Shown here in pieces: positions 34,518 to 43,420 of a stretch of DNA of 64,000 nt. How positions within the stretch are numbered: position 1 is the first letter of the stretch; each line of letters opens with the position of its first letter. The stretch lies in contig NZ_CP135529.1 in the NCBI RefSeq assembly GCF_032401055.1, positions 5,144,501 through 5,208,500 of the forward strand. Direction: 5' to 3'. The notes beneath the pieces are model-generated. The model was not told the DNA's origin. It saw only the letters and a program-made list of their open reading frames with translations, and made no database searches. The translations under genes were made by a program, and so were the position numbers. The DNA is from Tardiphaga sp. 709. Lineage in GTDB: Bacteria > Pseudomonadota > Alphaproteobacteria > Rhizobiales > Xanthobacteraceae.

Positions 34518-34667
34518 CCACACTCGTCATTCCGGGGCGGCTCGGCGCCGCAGGCGACGTGCCGAACCCGGAATCCCGGAGTGTTTGGCTCTTCGGAGTT
34601 TCACCGATCTCAAGATTCCGGGTTCGTGTCCGGCAAGGCCGGTCACGCCCCGGAATGACGAGTGTGG
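34518..34667. repeat. nested intergenic palindrome, family A copy 2
   Basis: This copy has perfect 22-bp outer arms (34518-34539 and 34646-34667) with CATTCCGGGGCG at their core. Inner arms are CCGAACCCGGAATC and GATTCCGGGTTCG. It lies between convergent genes and may serve as terminator for both. Confidence 0.88.
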
Positions 34668-34676
34668 CGCAGGGAT

Positions 34677-35384
34677 CTAATGCGTCCCGCCCAGAAACGC
34701 CTCCGACAATGTCGGATCGTTGATCAGCGCTTCCGCCGAACCTGACGTCACCACGCGTCCGGTCTCCAGCAGATAGGCCCGGTCCACGATCTTCAGCGTC
34801 TGCCGGGCCTTCTGCTCCACCAGCAATACCGTCAGGCCTTCATCGCGGAATTGCGCGATCATGCTGAACAGGCTCGCCGTCATCAGCGGGGCCAGGCCGA
34901 GCGACGGCTCGTCGAGCAGCAGCAGCTTCGGCTTCGACAGCAGCGCACGCCCGATGGCCAGCATCTGCTGTTCGCCGCCGGAGAGCAGACTGGCGAGACC
35001 GTCGCGGCGCTTGCCGAGAATCGGGAAGCGCTCCAGCATCTTGTCCACATCGGCCATCGCGGCAGACTTGTCGCTGCGGGTGTAGATGCCCATCAGCAGA
35101 TTCTCATGCACCGTCATGCGCGCGAGAATGCCGCGGCCTTCCGGCACCAGCGCGATGCCGCGGCGCAGATTCTTTTCGGCCGCATTCGGCACGAGCTTCT
35201 CACCCTGATAGGTGATGTCGCCCTGGAATGGCAGCAGTCCTGCAATGGACCGCGCAATCGTGCTCTTGCCGGCGCCATTGGCGCCGAGCAGCGCGACGAT
35301 CTCGCCTTTCTTGATCTCCAAATCGACGCCGCGCACTGCCGTGATGGCGCCGTAGCGGACCTGCAAGCCTCGGATCGTGAGCAT
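34677..35384 (-). CDS. Liv-type ABC transporter ATP-binding protein (LivF-like)
   Basis: A 235-aa ATPase of the branched-chain/amide uptake family. Motifs are Walker A LLGANGAGKST, signature LLSGGEQQMLAIGRAL and Walker B LLLLDEPSLGLAP. The N-terminal RYGAITAVRGVDLEIKKGEIVALLGANGAGK and the lack of the LivG insert identify the LivF type. The start overlaps the LivG-like stop (TGATG). It is the last gene of a five-gene importer operon that starts at 39163. Confidence 0.95.
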   Translation of the reverse strand: MLTIRGLQVRYGAITAVRGVDLEIKKGEIVALLGANGAGKSTIARSIAGLLPFQGDITYQGEKLVPNAAEKNLRRGIALVPEGRGILARMTVHENLLMGIYTRSDKSAAMADVDKMLERFPILGKRRDGLASLLSGGEQQMLAIGRALLSKPKLLLLDEPSLGLAPLMTASLFSMIAQFRDEGLTVLLVEQKARQTLKIVDRAYLLETGRVVTSGSAEALINDPTLSEAFLGGTH

Positions 35385-36136
35385 CAGTCGTCCTTTCCGA
35401 GATAGGCGTCGAGGACGACCGGGTTGGCGCGCACGTCCTCGGGCCTGCCTTCGGCGATCAGCACGCCGAAATCGAGGACATAGAGATAGTCGCAGAGCCG
35501 CATCACGAAATTCATGTCATGTTCGATCAGGAGAATGGTGAGGCCGGTGTCGCGCAAGCGGATCATCAGCGCGCGGATCTCCTCGGCCTCGTCGTGGTTC
35601 ATGCCGGCCACGGGTTCATCCAGCAGCAGCAGCTTCGGCTTCGCGGTGACGGCGCGCGCCATCTCCACCTTGCGCTGGATGCCGTAGGGCAGCGACTTGG
35701 CCGGGCGGTCGCGCAGTTCGGTGAGGCCGAAGAACTCCATCACTTCCTCGGCGCGCTCCTGCGCCGCCGGATTGGCCCAGGAGATCGGCAGCAGACGTCG
35801 CCACGCGCTCTCGCTGTGCGGCTGCGCCACCAGTAGATGTTCCCAGACCGTCATGCTGCCGAACAGCCGGATGTTCTGGAAGGTGCGGGCAATGCCCTCG
35901 CGCACGATACGATAGGACGGCCACTGCGTGACGTCGACGCCCTTGAGTTTGACTTCGCCGGCATCGGCGCGATAGGCGCCGGTAATGGTGTTGAACAAAG
36001 TCGTCTTGCCGGCGCCGTTCGGGCCGATCACGCCGACGATCTTGCCTTCCGGCACTTCGCAGACCATTCCGGACAGCGCGTGGATGCCGCCGAACGTCTT
36101 GGTGACGTCGGTGAGTTGAAGCAGCGCGTTGCTCAT
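35384..36136 (-). CDS. Liv-type ABC transporter ATP-binding protein (LivG-like)
   Basis: A 250-aa ATPase with Walker A VIGPNGAGKTTLFN and the LivG-type insert (GIARTFQNIRLFGSMTVWEHLLVAQ). The signature motif reads LPYGIQRKVEMARAV, not LSGGQ; this degenerate form is normal for LivG. Walker B is LLLLDEPVAGMNHDE. The ATG overlaps the LivM-like stop by 4 nt. It forms a heterodimer with LivF under the LivH/LivM permeases. Confidence 0.95.
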   Translation of the reverse strand: MSNALLQLTDVTKTFGGIHALSGMVCEVPEGKIVGVIGPNGAGKTTLFNTITGAYRADAGEVKLKGVDVTQWPSYRIVREGIARTFQNIRLFGSMTVWEHLLVAQPHSESAWRRLLPISWANPAAQERAEEVMEFFGLTELRDRPAKSLPYGIQRKVEMARAVTAKPKLLLLDEPVAGMNHDEAEEIRALMIRLRDTGLTILLIEHDMNFVMRLCDYLYVLDFGVLIAEGRPEDVRANPVVLDAYLGKDD

Positions 36137-36969
36137 GCCGCGGCCCTCCGGAAGGTCAGCGTTCGGATCAGTGAACGATCGAGAATGCCTTGACGCCGTA
36201 CGAGCAGCACGACGATCAGCAGCGTGCCGAAGGCGGCGAGGCGCCAGTCGGCGATGGGGCGCAGGAATTCAGGCAGGAACACCAGAAGGAGAGAACCGAC
36301 CAGCGAGCCCGGTCCGACGGTGGAGCCACCGAGGATCACGGCCAGCACGAATTCGATCGAGCGATCGAAGCCGAAATTCGCCGGCTCGATATAGACGTTG
36401 TGATGCGCGAACAATCCGCCGGAGATCGCGGCCACCGCGGCGCCGACACCGAAGGCGCCGATCTTGGTCACCGTTGTGTTGAGGCCGATCAGGCCCGCGG
36501 CGGTTTCGTCATCATGCACCGCCTGCATTTCCAGCCAGACGCGCGAACGCTCCAGCAGCATCACAGCGATCAGGATGCCGCCGGCCCACAGCCAGACATA
36601 ACCAACCGAGATGTGCTGCATGCCGCGATAGCCGCCAGAGCCGCCCATCGCGTCGAAATTGAGAAAGAAGCTGCGCACCATTTCGCCGAAGCCGACGGTG
36701 GCCATGGCGAGATAGATGCCCTTCAGCCGCAGCGCGGGGAAGGCAACGATGGCGCCGATGATGCCGGCGGCGATCGCCGAGATCAGCAGGGCCAGCGTCA
36801 GCGGCACGTTCAGCGCGACGGTGAGCCAGGACGACAGATACGCGCCGATTCCCATGAAGGCGCCGTTGCCAAGCGAGAGCTGGCCGGTGGCGAGGATGAT
36901 ATAGACGCTGAGTGCGCCGAGCAGGAGAATGCCGGACTCGGCGAGCAGGCTTGCATAATAGGTCGACAT
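36133..36969 (-). CDS. Liv-type ABC transporter permease (LivM-like)
   Basis: A 278-aa inner-membrane permease with about eight to nine helices (for example ILLLGALSVYIILATGQLSLGNGAFMGIGAYLSSWL). The LivM motif GSGGYRGM and the C-terminal EFVLAVILGGSTVGPGSLVGSLLLV are visible. It starts at an ATG that shares one base with the LivH stop and overlaps livG by 4 nt. It makes the channel with LivH. Confidence 0.93.
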   Translation of the reverse strand: MSTYYASLLAESGILLLGALSVYIILATGQLSLGNGAFMGIGAYLSSWLTVALNVPLTLALLISAIAAGIIGAIVAFPALRLKGIYLAMATVGFGEMVRSFFLNFDAMGGSGGYRGMQHISVGYVWLWAGGILIAVMLLERSRVWLEMQAVHDDETAAGLIGLNTTVTKIGAFGVGAAVAAISGGLFAHHNVYIEPANFGFDRSIEFVLAVILGGSTVGPGSLVGSLLLVFLPEFLRPIADWRLAAFGTLLIVVLLVRRQGILDRSLIRTLTFRRAAA

Positions 36970-37847
36970 CAGACGCGCTGCCCCTGATCGGATCGCGCGC
37001 CGCCAAGCAGGCCCTGCGGACGCAGCAACAAAATCAAAATCATGAAGCCGTAGACGACGAAGTCGCGGACCTGAGAGCCGCCATAAGCGACGGTCAGCAC
37101 TTCGGCGATGCCGATCAAGGGACCCGCGACCAGCGCGCCCCAGATCTGGCGGGTGCCGCCGATCACCATCACGGCGATGGCCTTGAGGCCGATCTCGACG
37201 CCGAGATAGGGCGTGATGGTGCCGTAATGCAGCGCGATCAACACGCCGGCGACGCCGGCGAGCGAGCCCGACAGGATGAAGGCCAGCATGGTCAGGCGGT
37301 CGGCGGAGACGCCCAGGATTCGTGCGACTTCGCGATTCTCGGCGACGGCGCGCAGCGCGCGGCCCATCGGGGTCTTCTGCACGATATAGGCAACCAGCGC
37401 GACCAGAACGACGGTGGCAACGAGCACGATCAGCTGCATCTCGCCGATATTGACCGGGCCGAGCGAATATTGCTTGCCGAAATATTCGTCGGGGAGCTGG
37501 GCAGGATCCGAGCCCCAGATGTTGGTGGCGACATTCTGCAGGATGATCGAGAAACCCAGCGTTGATAGCATCGGCGTCACCAGCGGCGCGTCGCGCAGCG
37601 GCTGGTAGCCGATCTTCTCGATGGCGATGGCGATCACGGCTGCGCCGAGCATGCCGCCGAGTACGGCGACCGGAAGCGGGAAGCCTGCGGTAATCAGCGT
37701 GAAGCCGAGATAGCCGCCGATCATGAAGAGTTCGGCAATCGCGAGATTGAGAATGCCGAGAATGCCCATCACGAGCGAGAACGACAGCGCCAGCAGCGTA
37801 TAGACCGCTCCGAGCGTCAGGCCGTTGACGAGTTGCTGTATCAGCAT
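36969..37847 (-). CDS. Liv-type ABC transporter permease (LivH-like)
   Basis: A 292-aa permease. It starts LIQQLVNGLTLGAVYTLLALSFSLVMGILGILNLAIAELFMIGGYLGF, the standard LivH opening. The later MGRALRAVAENREVARILGVSADRL is the conserved cytoplasmic loop that touches the ATPases. It is separated from the binding-protein gene by 89 bp that contain a strong hairpin, so permease levels are probably lower than binding-protein levels. Confidence 0.95.
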   Translation of the reverse strand: MLIQQLVNGLTLGAVYTLLALSFSLVMGILGILNLAIAELFMIGGYLGFTLITAGFPLPVAVLGGMLGAAVIAIAIEKIGYQPLRDAPLVTPMLSTLGFSIILQNVATNIWGSDPAQLPDEYFGKQYSLGPVNIGEMQLIVLVATVVLVALVAYIVQKTPMGRALRAVAENREVARILGVSADRLTMLAFILSGSLAGVAGVLIALHYGTITPYLGVEIGLKAIAVMVIGGTRQIWGALVAGPLIGIAEVLTVAYGGSQVRDFVVYGFMILILLLRPQGLLGGARSDQGQRV

Positions 37848-37886
37848 GGGAATCGCAATCGTTAAATCAGGTGGTCGTCATCATGA

Positions 37887-37915
37887 CTGCGGCCGGGAGG
37901 ACTTCCCGGCCGCAG
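37887..37915 (-). terminator. intercistronic hairpin between the Liv-type binding protein and permease genes
   Basis: CTGCGGCCGGGA (37887-37898) and TCCCGGCCGCAG (37904-37915) form a perfect 12-bp stem with a 5-nt loop. Lack of a T-run and the internal position suggest partial termination or 3' protection that raises the amount of binding-protein mRNA. Confidence 0.6.
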
Positions 37916-37936
37916 CGGCGTGGATAATGTGAGAGA

Positions 37937-39163
37937 TCAGCAGGCCGGGTGGCCGGGCGCCGAGCTGCAACCCTTGACCTTGGTATCCCAGGCGCCGTTC
38001 TGACCCTGCAGCACGTAGAAGGCCTTGATCGCGTCGCCGTCGTCATTGAAGCCGATCGGGCCGCCGAGACCGGCAAAGCCTTCGAGCTTGGCAAGGTGAT
38101 CGCGGATCTTGGTGCGGTCGGCTTCGAGATCGGCCGGCTTGCCGGTGACGCCAGTCTTCTTGATCGCGTCGATATACATCGAGACGATCTCGTAGATGTT
38201 GGCGTCATACATCGAGGGCTCGATGTCCTTCGGCAGGCCGGATTCCTTGCGCAGCAGCGGCGTCAGGGTTGCCGTGAACTTCTCCGGTGCCGGGCCTGTC
38301 ATGGTGGCGTAGAAGGTTGCCGGCGCGATCACCGGGATTTCCGGCGCAGCCTTGAGAATAGCCGAAGAGATCAACTGGGTGGCGCCGACGACCGGCTTGA
38401 TCAGACCCTGGCGCTTCATTTCGCGCAGCACGGTGATGGCCTGGCTGTAATCGGCGCTGACAACGACGCCGTCGGGATTCAGGGCCTTCAGCTTGGTGAC
38501 CTGTGCGGACACGTCGAGGTCGCCGGTGTTGAACGACAGCAGATCGTTCTCGTTGGCAACGATGATGTCATTGGCCTTCAGCACGGCCGGCATGATCACC
38601 TTGCCGACGGTGGACGCCGTGGCGTCCTTGGCGTCGAAGATCACGGCGACGGTCTTGATGTTGAAGGCCTTCTTGTAGAAGGGCACGGTGGTCTTGGCGA
38701 GAACGCCTTCGTCGATGGTGTTACGGAACGCCCACGGACGGTTGAGCTTCGCCACGCCCGGCTTCGAGGAGGCCTGCGAGGTGGAGACCACTTTCATCTC
38801 ATTGGCCACCGGGAAGGTCACTTCGGCGGCGCTCGAGGTCAGCGGACCGGCCACGGCGAGAACCTTTTCGTCGCCGGCCAGCTTGCGCAGCGAGCTTGCG
38901 GCCTGGGCCGGCTTGGCGGCGTCGTCGAGAATGGTGATCTTCAGCTTGGCGCCATTGATGCCGCCGGCATCGTTGGTCTGCTGTTCCAGCATCTTCAGCG
39001 TCACGGTGTTGCTGCGGCCCCACTCGGCGAACGGACCGGAGCTTGGCACCACCGCACCGATGGCGATTTCCTGCGCCCATGCCTGACCGCCAACCATGGC
39101 GGAGAGCGTGACGGCGGCAACTGTGCCCAATACGCGCGGCAAATTCGATTTGATCCGTGACAT
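37937..39163 (-). CDS. Liv-type ABC transporter substrate-binding protein
   Basis: A 408-aa periplasmic binding protein of the Peripla_BP_6 family. The signal peptide runs SNLPRVLGTVAAVTLSAMVGGQAWAQ. The mature start EIAIGAVVPSSGPFAEWGRSN and DDAAKPAQAASSLRKLAGDEKVLAVAG are typical of branched-chain amino acid, amide or aromatic-acid binders. I chose the ATG at 39163 with AGAGGA 6 nt upstream; the longer frame to 39295 puts 44 residues before the signal peptide. It is the first gene of the importer operon. A 23-bp palindrome shared with the monooxygenase and PF06684 promoters lies 177 bp upstream, linking this importer to that catabolic set. Confidence 0.94.
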   Translation of the reverse strand: MSRIKSNLPRVLGTVAAVTLSAMVGGQAWAQEIAIGAVVPSSGPFAEWGRSNTVTLKMLEQQTNDAGGINGAKLKITILDDAAKPAQAASSLRKLAGDEKVLAVAGPLTSSAAEVTFPVANEMKVVSTSQASSKPGVAKLNRPWAFRNTIDEGVLAKTTVPFYKKAFNIKTVAVIFDAKDATASTVGKVIMPAVLKANDIIVANENDLLSFNTGDLDVSAQVTKLKALNPDGVVVSADYSQAITVLREMKRQGLIKPVVGATQLISSAILKAAPEIPVIAPATFYATMTGPAPEKFTATLTPLLRKESGLPKDIEPSMYDANIYEIVSMYIDAIKKTGVTGKPADLEADRTKIRDHLAKLEGFAGLGGPIGFNDDGDAIKAFYVLQGQNGAWDTKVKGCSSAPGHPAC

Positions 39164-39339
39164 CGACGATCGTCCTCTTCTGCTGATGCTTTTGCTGCGG
39201 TGATCCGCAGCATAATCCAGATAAAGATTTCTATGCACGCCATGTGCCATCGCCAGCTGTGACAGCGGAATGACAGCGTTGGTCGGATCGTCCAATAAAT
39301 TTCAGGCTTTGACAATCGTCATTCTGAGTATCTTTATAA

Positions 39340-39362
39340 AATAGTTCTCTTAAGAAGCTAAT
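39340..39362. promoter_or_regulatory. putative MarR-type operator, site 1 (Liv importer promoter)
   Basis: AATAGTTCT-CTTAA-GAAGCTAAT matches the palindrome AATAGCTTC-N5-GAAGCTATT at 14 of 18 arm positions and has the same 9+5+9 geometry as sites at 40414 and 44057. It lies upstream of the importer binding-protein gene. Regulator assignment to one of the two nearby MarR proteins is inference. Confidence 0.6.
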
Positions 39363-39611
39363 TTATGCGGCAGTGCGGCCCGGAAATGCAGCAATCCGCG
39401 GCGGGCGGGAATGCGCGCAACTGCCTGTTTCACGGGTGTTTGAATGTTGCGGGCGCGTCGGGGCTGATTCCCGTGTCGCCGGTGGGCGGGCAGGGGCTGC
39501 ACGCACGGACGCCGTTTTGTCGCAGCAATGGCGACCCGGGCTGTGGCTATCCCGGGGCCTTGGCCGGGCGCAACAGCCGGTCCTGGCGCGTGTACAGATT
39601 CTAGCCCGGAT
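39363..39611. other. intergenic region between the importer and the first MarR gene
   Basis: GC-rich stretch with small open frames on the plus strand whose products (Cys/Gly/Arg-rich) show no family, signal or membrane features. I see no RNA gene or clear terminator here. Confidence 0.3.
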
Positions 39612-40298
39612 TCAGCCCTTGCGCGGCTTGCCGCGCTTGGCGACGGCGATTGAATGCGCCTCGGGCGAGAGCTGCTTCACATTGGTGTCGGCCAGATAAC
39701 GCTGCAGCGCAATGGCGCGGTCGCTGGAATCGACGAGCCGCTGCACCATGTCCAGCAACTGGTGGAATTCCCGGGTGCCGAGGCAACCGAACTGGACATC
39801 GTTGACCTGGGCCTGGGTGGGGGCGAGGCGTTCCAGCAATTCGGCGCCATGCGGTGTCACCACGAGGCTGATACGGCGGCGGTCGCCGGTGTGCGAGGTC
39901 TTGGTGATCAGCCCTTTGGTTTCGAGCTTGTTGGTCACGGTGGTGACGAAGGCTCCACTCAGATGCAGGTGATCGGCGACGGCGCGCACGTGGACGTCGC
40001 CTTGCGCCGACAGGTGCCGGATCGAAATCAGGGTCGTGTATTCAATGCCGGCGAGGCCGATGACGGCGGCATGGCCTTCACGCAATGTCTGGTGGCGGAC
40101 CAGGAAGCCGAACAGGCTGTGAACGAGGCGGCGGAACTGGGCATCCGAACCGTCCACCAGTAGCTCCGGACGGGACACCGTGAGTGCAGCGCGGGAGGCC
40201 GGCCGGCCCGTGGCAGGCTTCTTGCTGATCTCCTTGCCAACGGACTTGCCGATCACTGATTTGCCGATCGAAGTGGAGCGCGCTGCGGATTTGGCCAC
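39612..40298 (-). CDS. MarR family transcriptional regulator (paralogue 1)
   Basis: A regulator of about 228 aa. A basic N-terminal tail precedes the winged-helix core: ELLVDGSDAQFRRLVHSLFGFLVRH, then IGLAGIEYTTLISIRHL, the recognition region VADHLHLSGAFVTTVTNKLETKGLI and the wing GDRRRISLVVTPHGAELL. GTG 40298 is preferred, with GGGAT upstream and a length close to its paralogue at 44146-44826; a start at 40361 is possible. It is divergent from the HpaB-like gene, with operator site 2 between them. MarR proteins usually repress catabolic genes until an aromatic or other ligand binds. Confidence 0.9.
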   Translation of the reverse strand: MAKSAARSTSIGKSVIGKSVGKEISKKPATGRPASRAALTVSRPELLVDGSDAQFRRLVHSLFGFLVRHQTLREGHAAVIGLAGIEYTTLISIRHLSAQGDVHVRAVADHLHLSGAFVTTVTNKLETKGLITKTSHTGDRRRISLVVTPHGAELLERLAPTQAQVNDVQFGCLGTREFHQLLDMVQRLVDSSDRAIALQRYLADTNVKQLSPEAHSIAVAKRGKPRKG

Positions 40299-40397
40299 GT
40301 GATGATCCCATGTATCAAAACTTGCCCGAGCTTGGCGGCTTCGTGAGCTAATTGCAATCACGACGAGCGATGCAAGGTGCGAATGCCACAGGTCCGC

Positions 40398-40436
40398 TTG
40401 ACAACGGATTTAAAATAGCTTCGGATGATAGCTATT
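40398..40436 (+). promoter_or_regulatory. putative promoter and MarR-type operator, site 2 (HpaB-like gene)
   Basis: A perfect -35-like TTGACA (40398-40403) is followed at 40414-40436 by AATAGCTTC-GGATG-ATAGCTATT, which matches the shared palindrome at 16 of 18 arm positions. The operator would cover the spacer and -10 region of the monooxygenase promoter. The exact -10 hexamer is unclear. Confidence 0.65.
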
Positions 40437-40484
40437 AATGAAGATGACCGGCGCGCCGCCGGCAGCAGGTGACGGAGAAAAGTG

Positions 40485-41993
40485 ATGAACAAGGCATTTG
40501 GATCCGGGGCGGCAGTGGCCGGCGTCAAGAATGGCGCCGAGCATGTCGCCGCTGTGCGCGACGGTCGTGCGGTCTATCTCGACGGCAAGAAGGTCGACGA
40601 CGTCTCGACCCATCCGGCCTATCGCCATGCGGTCGCCTCGGCCGGCGCGCTGTATGACTATCAAGCCGACCCCGCCAATATCGAACGCATGACCTTCGAT
40701 ATCGGCGGCGGCCGCCGCGTCAATCGCGCCTGGCAATTGCCGACGAGCTACGCGGAACTGGTCGAGCGCCGCAAGGCGCTGGTGGAATGGGCTGAGCTGT
40801 CCGGCGGTTTCCTCGGCCGCTCGCCCGATCACGTGGCGTCATCCATGTCCGGCATGATGATGGGCATCGAGGTGTTCGACAACTACGATCCGAAACGCGC
40901 GCAGGCGTTCCGCGACTGGTACGACTACGCCCGCAAGAGCGACCTGTTCCTGACCTATGTGATCAACAACGTGCAGGGCGACCGCTCCAAGGCGTTCGGC
41001 GATCAGGGCAAGAATGCCCAGGACATGGTCGCGCACATCGTCGACGAGGATGCATCGGGCATCACCATCCGCGGCGCCAAACTGTTCGCCACGTCAGCCA
41101 TCATGGCCAACGAGATCTTCGTCGGTTCCGGCCAGCCGCTGCGGCCGGGCGAGGAGCATCTGGCGTTCTCCTGCGCGCTGCCGATGGGGATCAAGGGCCT
41201 CAAGATGCTGTCGCGCAAGAGCTTCGAGGCCCATGCGCCGAACGAGTACGACAATCCGCTGGCCTATCGCTATGACGAGAACGACGCGCTGGTGTTCTTC
41301 GACGACGTGAAGGTGCCATGGGAGCGCGTGTTCCTGCTCCGCAACACCGATATGTGCCGCGCCCAGCTCCATGATACGCCAGCCCATGTCTATCAGAACT
41401 ATCAGGCGCAGATCCGTCTGTCGGTGAAGCTGCGTTTCCTGGTCGGCCTTGCGCGCGGCATCGCCAAGACCATTGGCACGATCAATTTCCCGCCCGTGGT
41501 CGATACGCTCGGCAAGCTGGCCTCGCAGGCAGCGCTGATCGAGGGCATGGTGCTGGGCATGGAAGCCGGAGGCGCGATGCGCGGCGAGTATTTCCTGCCG
41601 AACAAGCATCTGCTCTATGCGGCGCAGGTGCAATCGCAGGAGATGTATCCGCAGATCATCTCGACCATCCGCGAACTCGCTGGCGGCGCGCTCTTGATGC
41701 TGCCGTCCTCGGTAGATGATTTCAGCAATCCGGAAATCGCCGACATTATCGGGCTGACCCAGATCTCGCCGGCGATGTCGGGCCAGGACCGCGTCAAGCT
41801 GCTGAAGCTGACCTGGGACGCCGTCGGCTCCGAATTCGCCTCGCGCCATCTGCAATACGAGATGTTCTATGCCGGCGCCCAGTTCGTCACCCGCGGCCAC
41901 AGCTATCGCACCTATGACTGGGAGCGGGCGGGCGGCATGGCCGAGAAGATGACGGGGAAGTATGATTTGCCGGAGTTCGGTGGGGCGAAGTAA
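40485..41993 (+). CDS. HpaB-type flavin-dependent monooxygenase (4-hydroxyphenylacetate 3-hydroxylase family)
   Basis: A 502-aa oxygenase component of a two-component flavin monooxygenase. It has the acyl-CoA-dehydrogenase-like fold of the HpaB family: N-terminal YRHAVASAGALYDYQ, central DEDASGITIRGAKLFATSAIMANEIFVG, VKVPWERVFLLRN, and a C-terminal helical part including REFAGG-like RELAGGALLMLPSS. Family members hydroxylate phenols, and some act on pyrrole-2-carboxylate; they need FADH2 from a separate reductase. No HpaC-like reductase is in the window. Site 2 of the MarR-type operator lies just upstream. ATG 40485 is used; GTG 40482 is in frame. The true substrate is unknown. Confidence 0.88.
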   Translation: MNKAFGSGAAVAGVKNGAEHVAAVRDGRAVYLDGKKVDDVSTHPAYRHAVASAGALYDYQADPANIERMTFDIGGGRRVNRAWQLPTSYAELVERRKALVEWAELSGGFLGRSPDHVASSMSGMMMGIEVFDNYDPKRAQAFRDWYDYARKSDLFLTYVINNVQGDRSKAFGDQGKNAQDMVAHIVDEDASGITIRGAKLFATSAIMANEIFVGSGQPLRPGEEHLAFSCALPMGIKGLKMLSRKSFEAHAPNEYDNPLAYRYDENDALVFFDDVKVPWERVFLLRNTDMCRAQLHDTPAHVYQNYQAQIRLSVKLRFLVGLARGIAKTIGTINFPPVVDTLGKLASQAALIEGMVLGMEAGGAMRGEYFLPNKHLLYAAQVQSQEMYPQIISTIRELAGGALLMLPSSVDDFSNPEIADIIGLTQISPAMSGQDRVKLLKLTWDAVGSEFASRHLQYEMFYAGAQFVTRGHSYRTYDWERAGGMAEKMTGKYDLPEFGGAK

Positions 41994-42010
41994 GGCGAAA
42001 GCCCCTCAGC

Positions 42011-42156
42011 TGTCATCCCCGCGAAGGCGGGGATCCATACACGCTGAAATACTGGTTGAAGCGTCGTAGGTGTGGCTGTGCCAGAGCTTTAATTTCGACG
42101 ATGGTGGCTATGGGTCCCCGCCCCGCGCGCGCCTTCGGCGCGCTAGGCGGGGACGA
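42011..42156. repeat. intergenic palindromic repeat, family D
   Basis: GTCATCCCCGCGAAGGCGGGGATCC near 42012-42035 and GGGTCCCCGCC with GGCGGGGACGAC near 42112-42156 form mirrored ends, and GCGCGCCTTCGGCGCGC forms an inner hairpin. The element separates the convergent monooxygenase and enamidase genes and could terminate both. Similar repeats are common in this bacterial family (from memory). Confidence 0.65.
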
Positions 42157-42171
42157 CGCCTGCGAGTGTCT

Positions 42172-43371
42172 CTAGTGCGCCGCCGCGCCCGAGAAATCCC
42201 GCGGCAATCTCGTTTCCGCCACGCGAGCATTCCGCATCCCCGCTGGCGTATTCCGGCTGCGGCCGACAAAGCGCGGCACGCCGTCGGTGATCACGGCGCT
42301 CACCGCCGGCACGTCGCCATTGCGGAGCGCCGAGAGTGCATCGTCCTGCGAGCCGCCGGCGCAGGCGTCGATCAGCACCACGTCGGCATCCTTGCCGGTC
42401 TTCAGAAATCCGTTGTTGAGCCGATAGACCGTTGCATTGTTGCCCGTCGCCGCCGCGATCGCCTGTTCCGGCGGCATGCCGCCCAGGCTGGCGAGATGGC
42501 TGATGGTGTAGAACATGCCGAGCGGCATGATCCCGCTGCCGGTCGGCGTGTCCGTCGCGATCAGCAGGCGCTCCGGCTGTTTGGCCTCGTCGAGCAGCTT
42601 CGCCGTCAGCAGCGCGGTGCGCAGATTGCCGGCGGTGCAGAGCTGCAGCGCGATGTCGCTCTCGTTCACGAGCCGCGCAAAGCCGGCTTCCGGCATCGCC
42701 ACCGGTCCGCCATTGACGTGAAACGACACGCTCGGATTGGACTTCAGCACATGTTCGGCCCAGATACCCGATGATCCGGGGATCGATGAGCCGCCGGTAT
42801 GCATGGTGGTGACCATGCCGAGCTTGCGTGCGGCGAGCATCAACGGCGCATAGTCGAATGGCGTCTCGAACGCGCCGAAGCCGGCCTTGGCGAGCCACAG
42901 GCCCGCTTTGACCAGTTCTTCCAGATCGGCCTCTGTGAGTCCCGGCTCGAGGATGATCGAGCCGGCATGCACGCGCATGCCGCCGGGGCGATAGTCGAGA
43001 AAACAGGCGCGCGCCGCCAGTGCCAGCGCCTTCACGCCCGCGGGATCCTTGGGGCGTCCGGGCACATGCACTTCGGACGCGGTGATCGACGTCGTGGTGC
43101 CGCCATGCACGTAGCTTTCGAGATAACCGACGACGCGCTGCCGCGGCGTGTAATCGCCGAAGGTGATGTGCACATGGCTGTCGATCAGGCCGGGAATCGC
43201 TGTGGTGCCGGCAGCATCGATCACCACATCGGCCGATGACACCTGGTCCGATGACAACGTGCCGATCGCGCTGATGCGCCCGTCCTGCATCAGGATGCCA
43301 TCGCCGTCGGCGAACGGCGTCTTGAGATCGCCGGTGACGATGGTGCCGATATTGACGATGGCCGTTTTCAT
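42172..43371 (-). CDS. enamidase-like amidohydrolase
   Basis: A 399-aa metal-dependent amidohydrolase. It begins MKTAIVNIGTIVTGDLKTPF, with the HxH metal motif in GLIDSHVHITFGDYTPRQ, then HVPGRPKDPAGVKALAL, TTMHTGGSSIPGSS, FHVNGGPVAMPE and ATDTPTGSGIMPLGMF. This pattern strongly recalls enamidase from Eubacterium barkeri, which hydrolyses the cyclic enamide 1,4,5,6-tetrahydro-6-oxonicotinate in nicotinate breakdown (match from memory, not searched). GGAG lies 6 nt before the ATG at 43371. It follows the PF06684 gene by 49 bp on the same strand. In this aerobic context the natural substrate may be another lactam or enamide. Confidence 0.85.
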   Translation of the reverse strand: MKTAIVNIGTIVTGDLKTPFADGDGILMQDGRISAIGTLSSDQVSSADVVIDAAGTTAIPGLIDSHVHITFGDYTPRQRVVGYLESYVHGGTTTSITASEVHVPGRPKDPAGVKALALAARACFLDYRPGGMRVHAGSIILEPGLTEADLEELVKAGLWLAKAGFGAFETPFDYAPLMLAARKLGMVTTMHTGGSSIPGSSGIWAEHVLKSNPSVSFHVNGGPVAMPEAGFARLVNESDIALQLCTAGNLRTALLTAKLLDEAKQPERLLIATDTPTGSGIMPLGMFYTISHLASLGGMPPEQAIAAATGNNATVYRLNNGFLKTGKDADVVLIDACAGGSQDDALSALRNGDVPAVSAVITDGVPRFVGRSRNTPAGMRNARVAETRLPRDFSGAAAH

Positions 43372-43420
43372 ACCCGTCTCCGCAATCTCAAGGCCGTCCA
43401 AGGCCGCACGAAGCTGCAGC

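Noticed and set aside
33060-34523. 487-codon minus-strand frame opposite the DSD1-type gene
   Set aside because: The sense strand has the PLP lysine and metal motifs; this frame is Arg/Gln/His-rich without features.
39365-39604. 79-codon plus-strand frame between the importer and MarR genes
   Set aside because: Cys/Gly/Arg-rich product without recognisable features, overlapped by another equally long frame.
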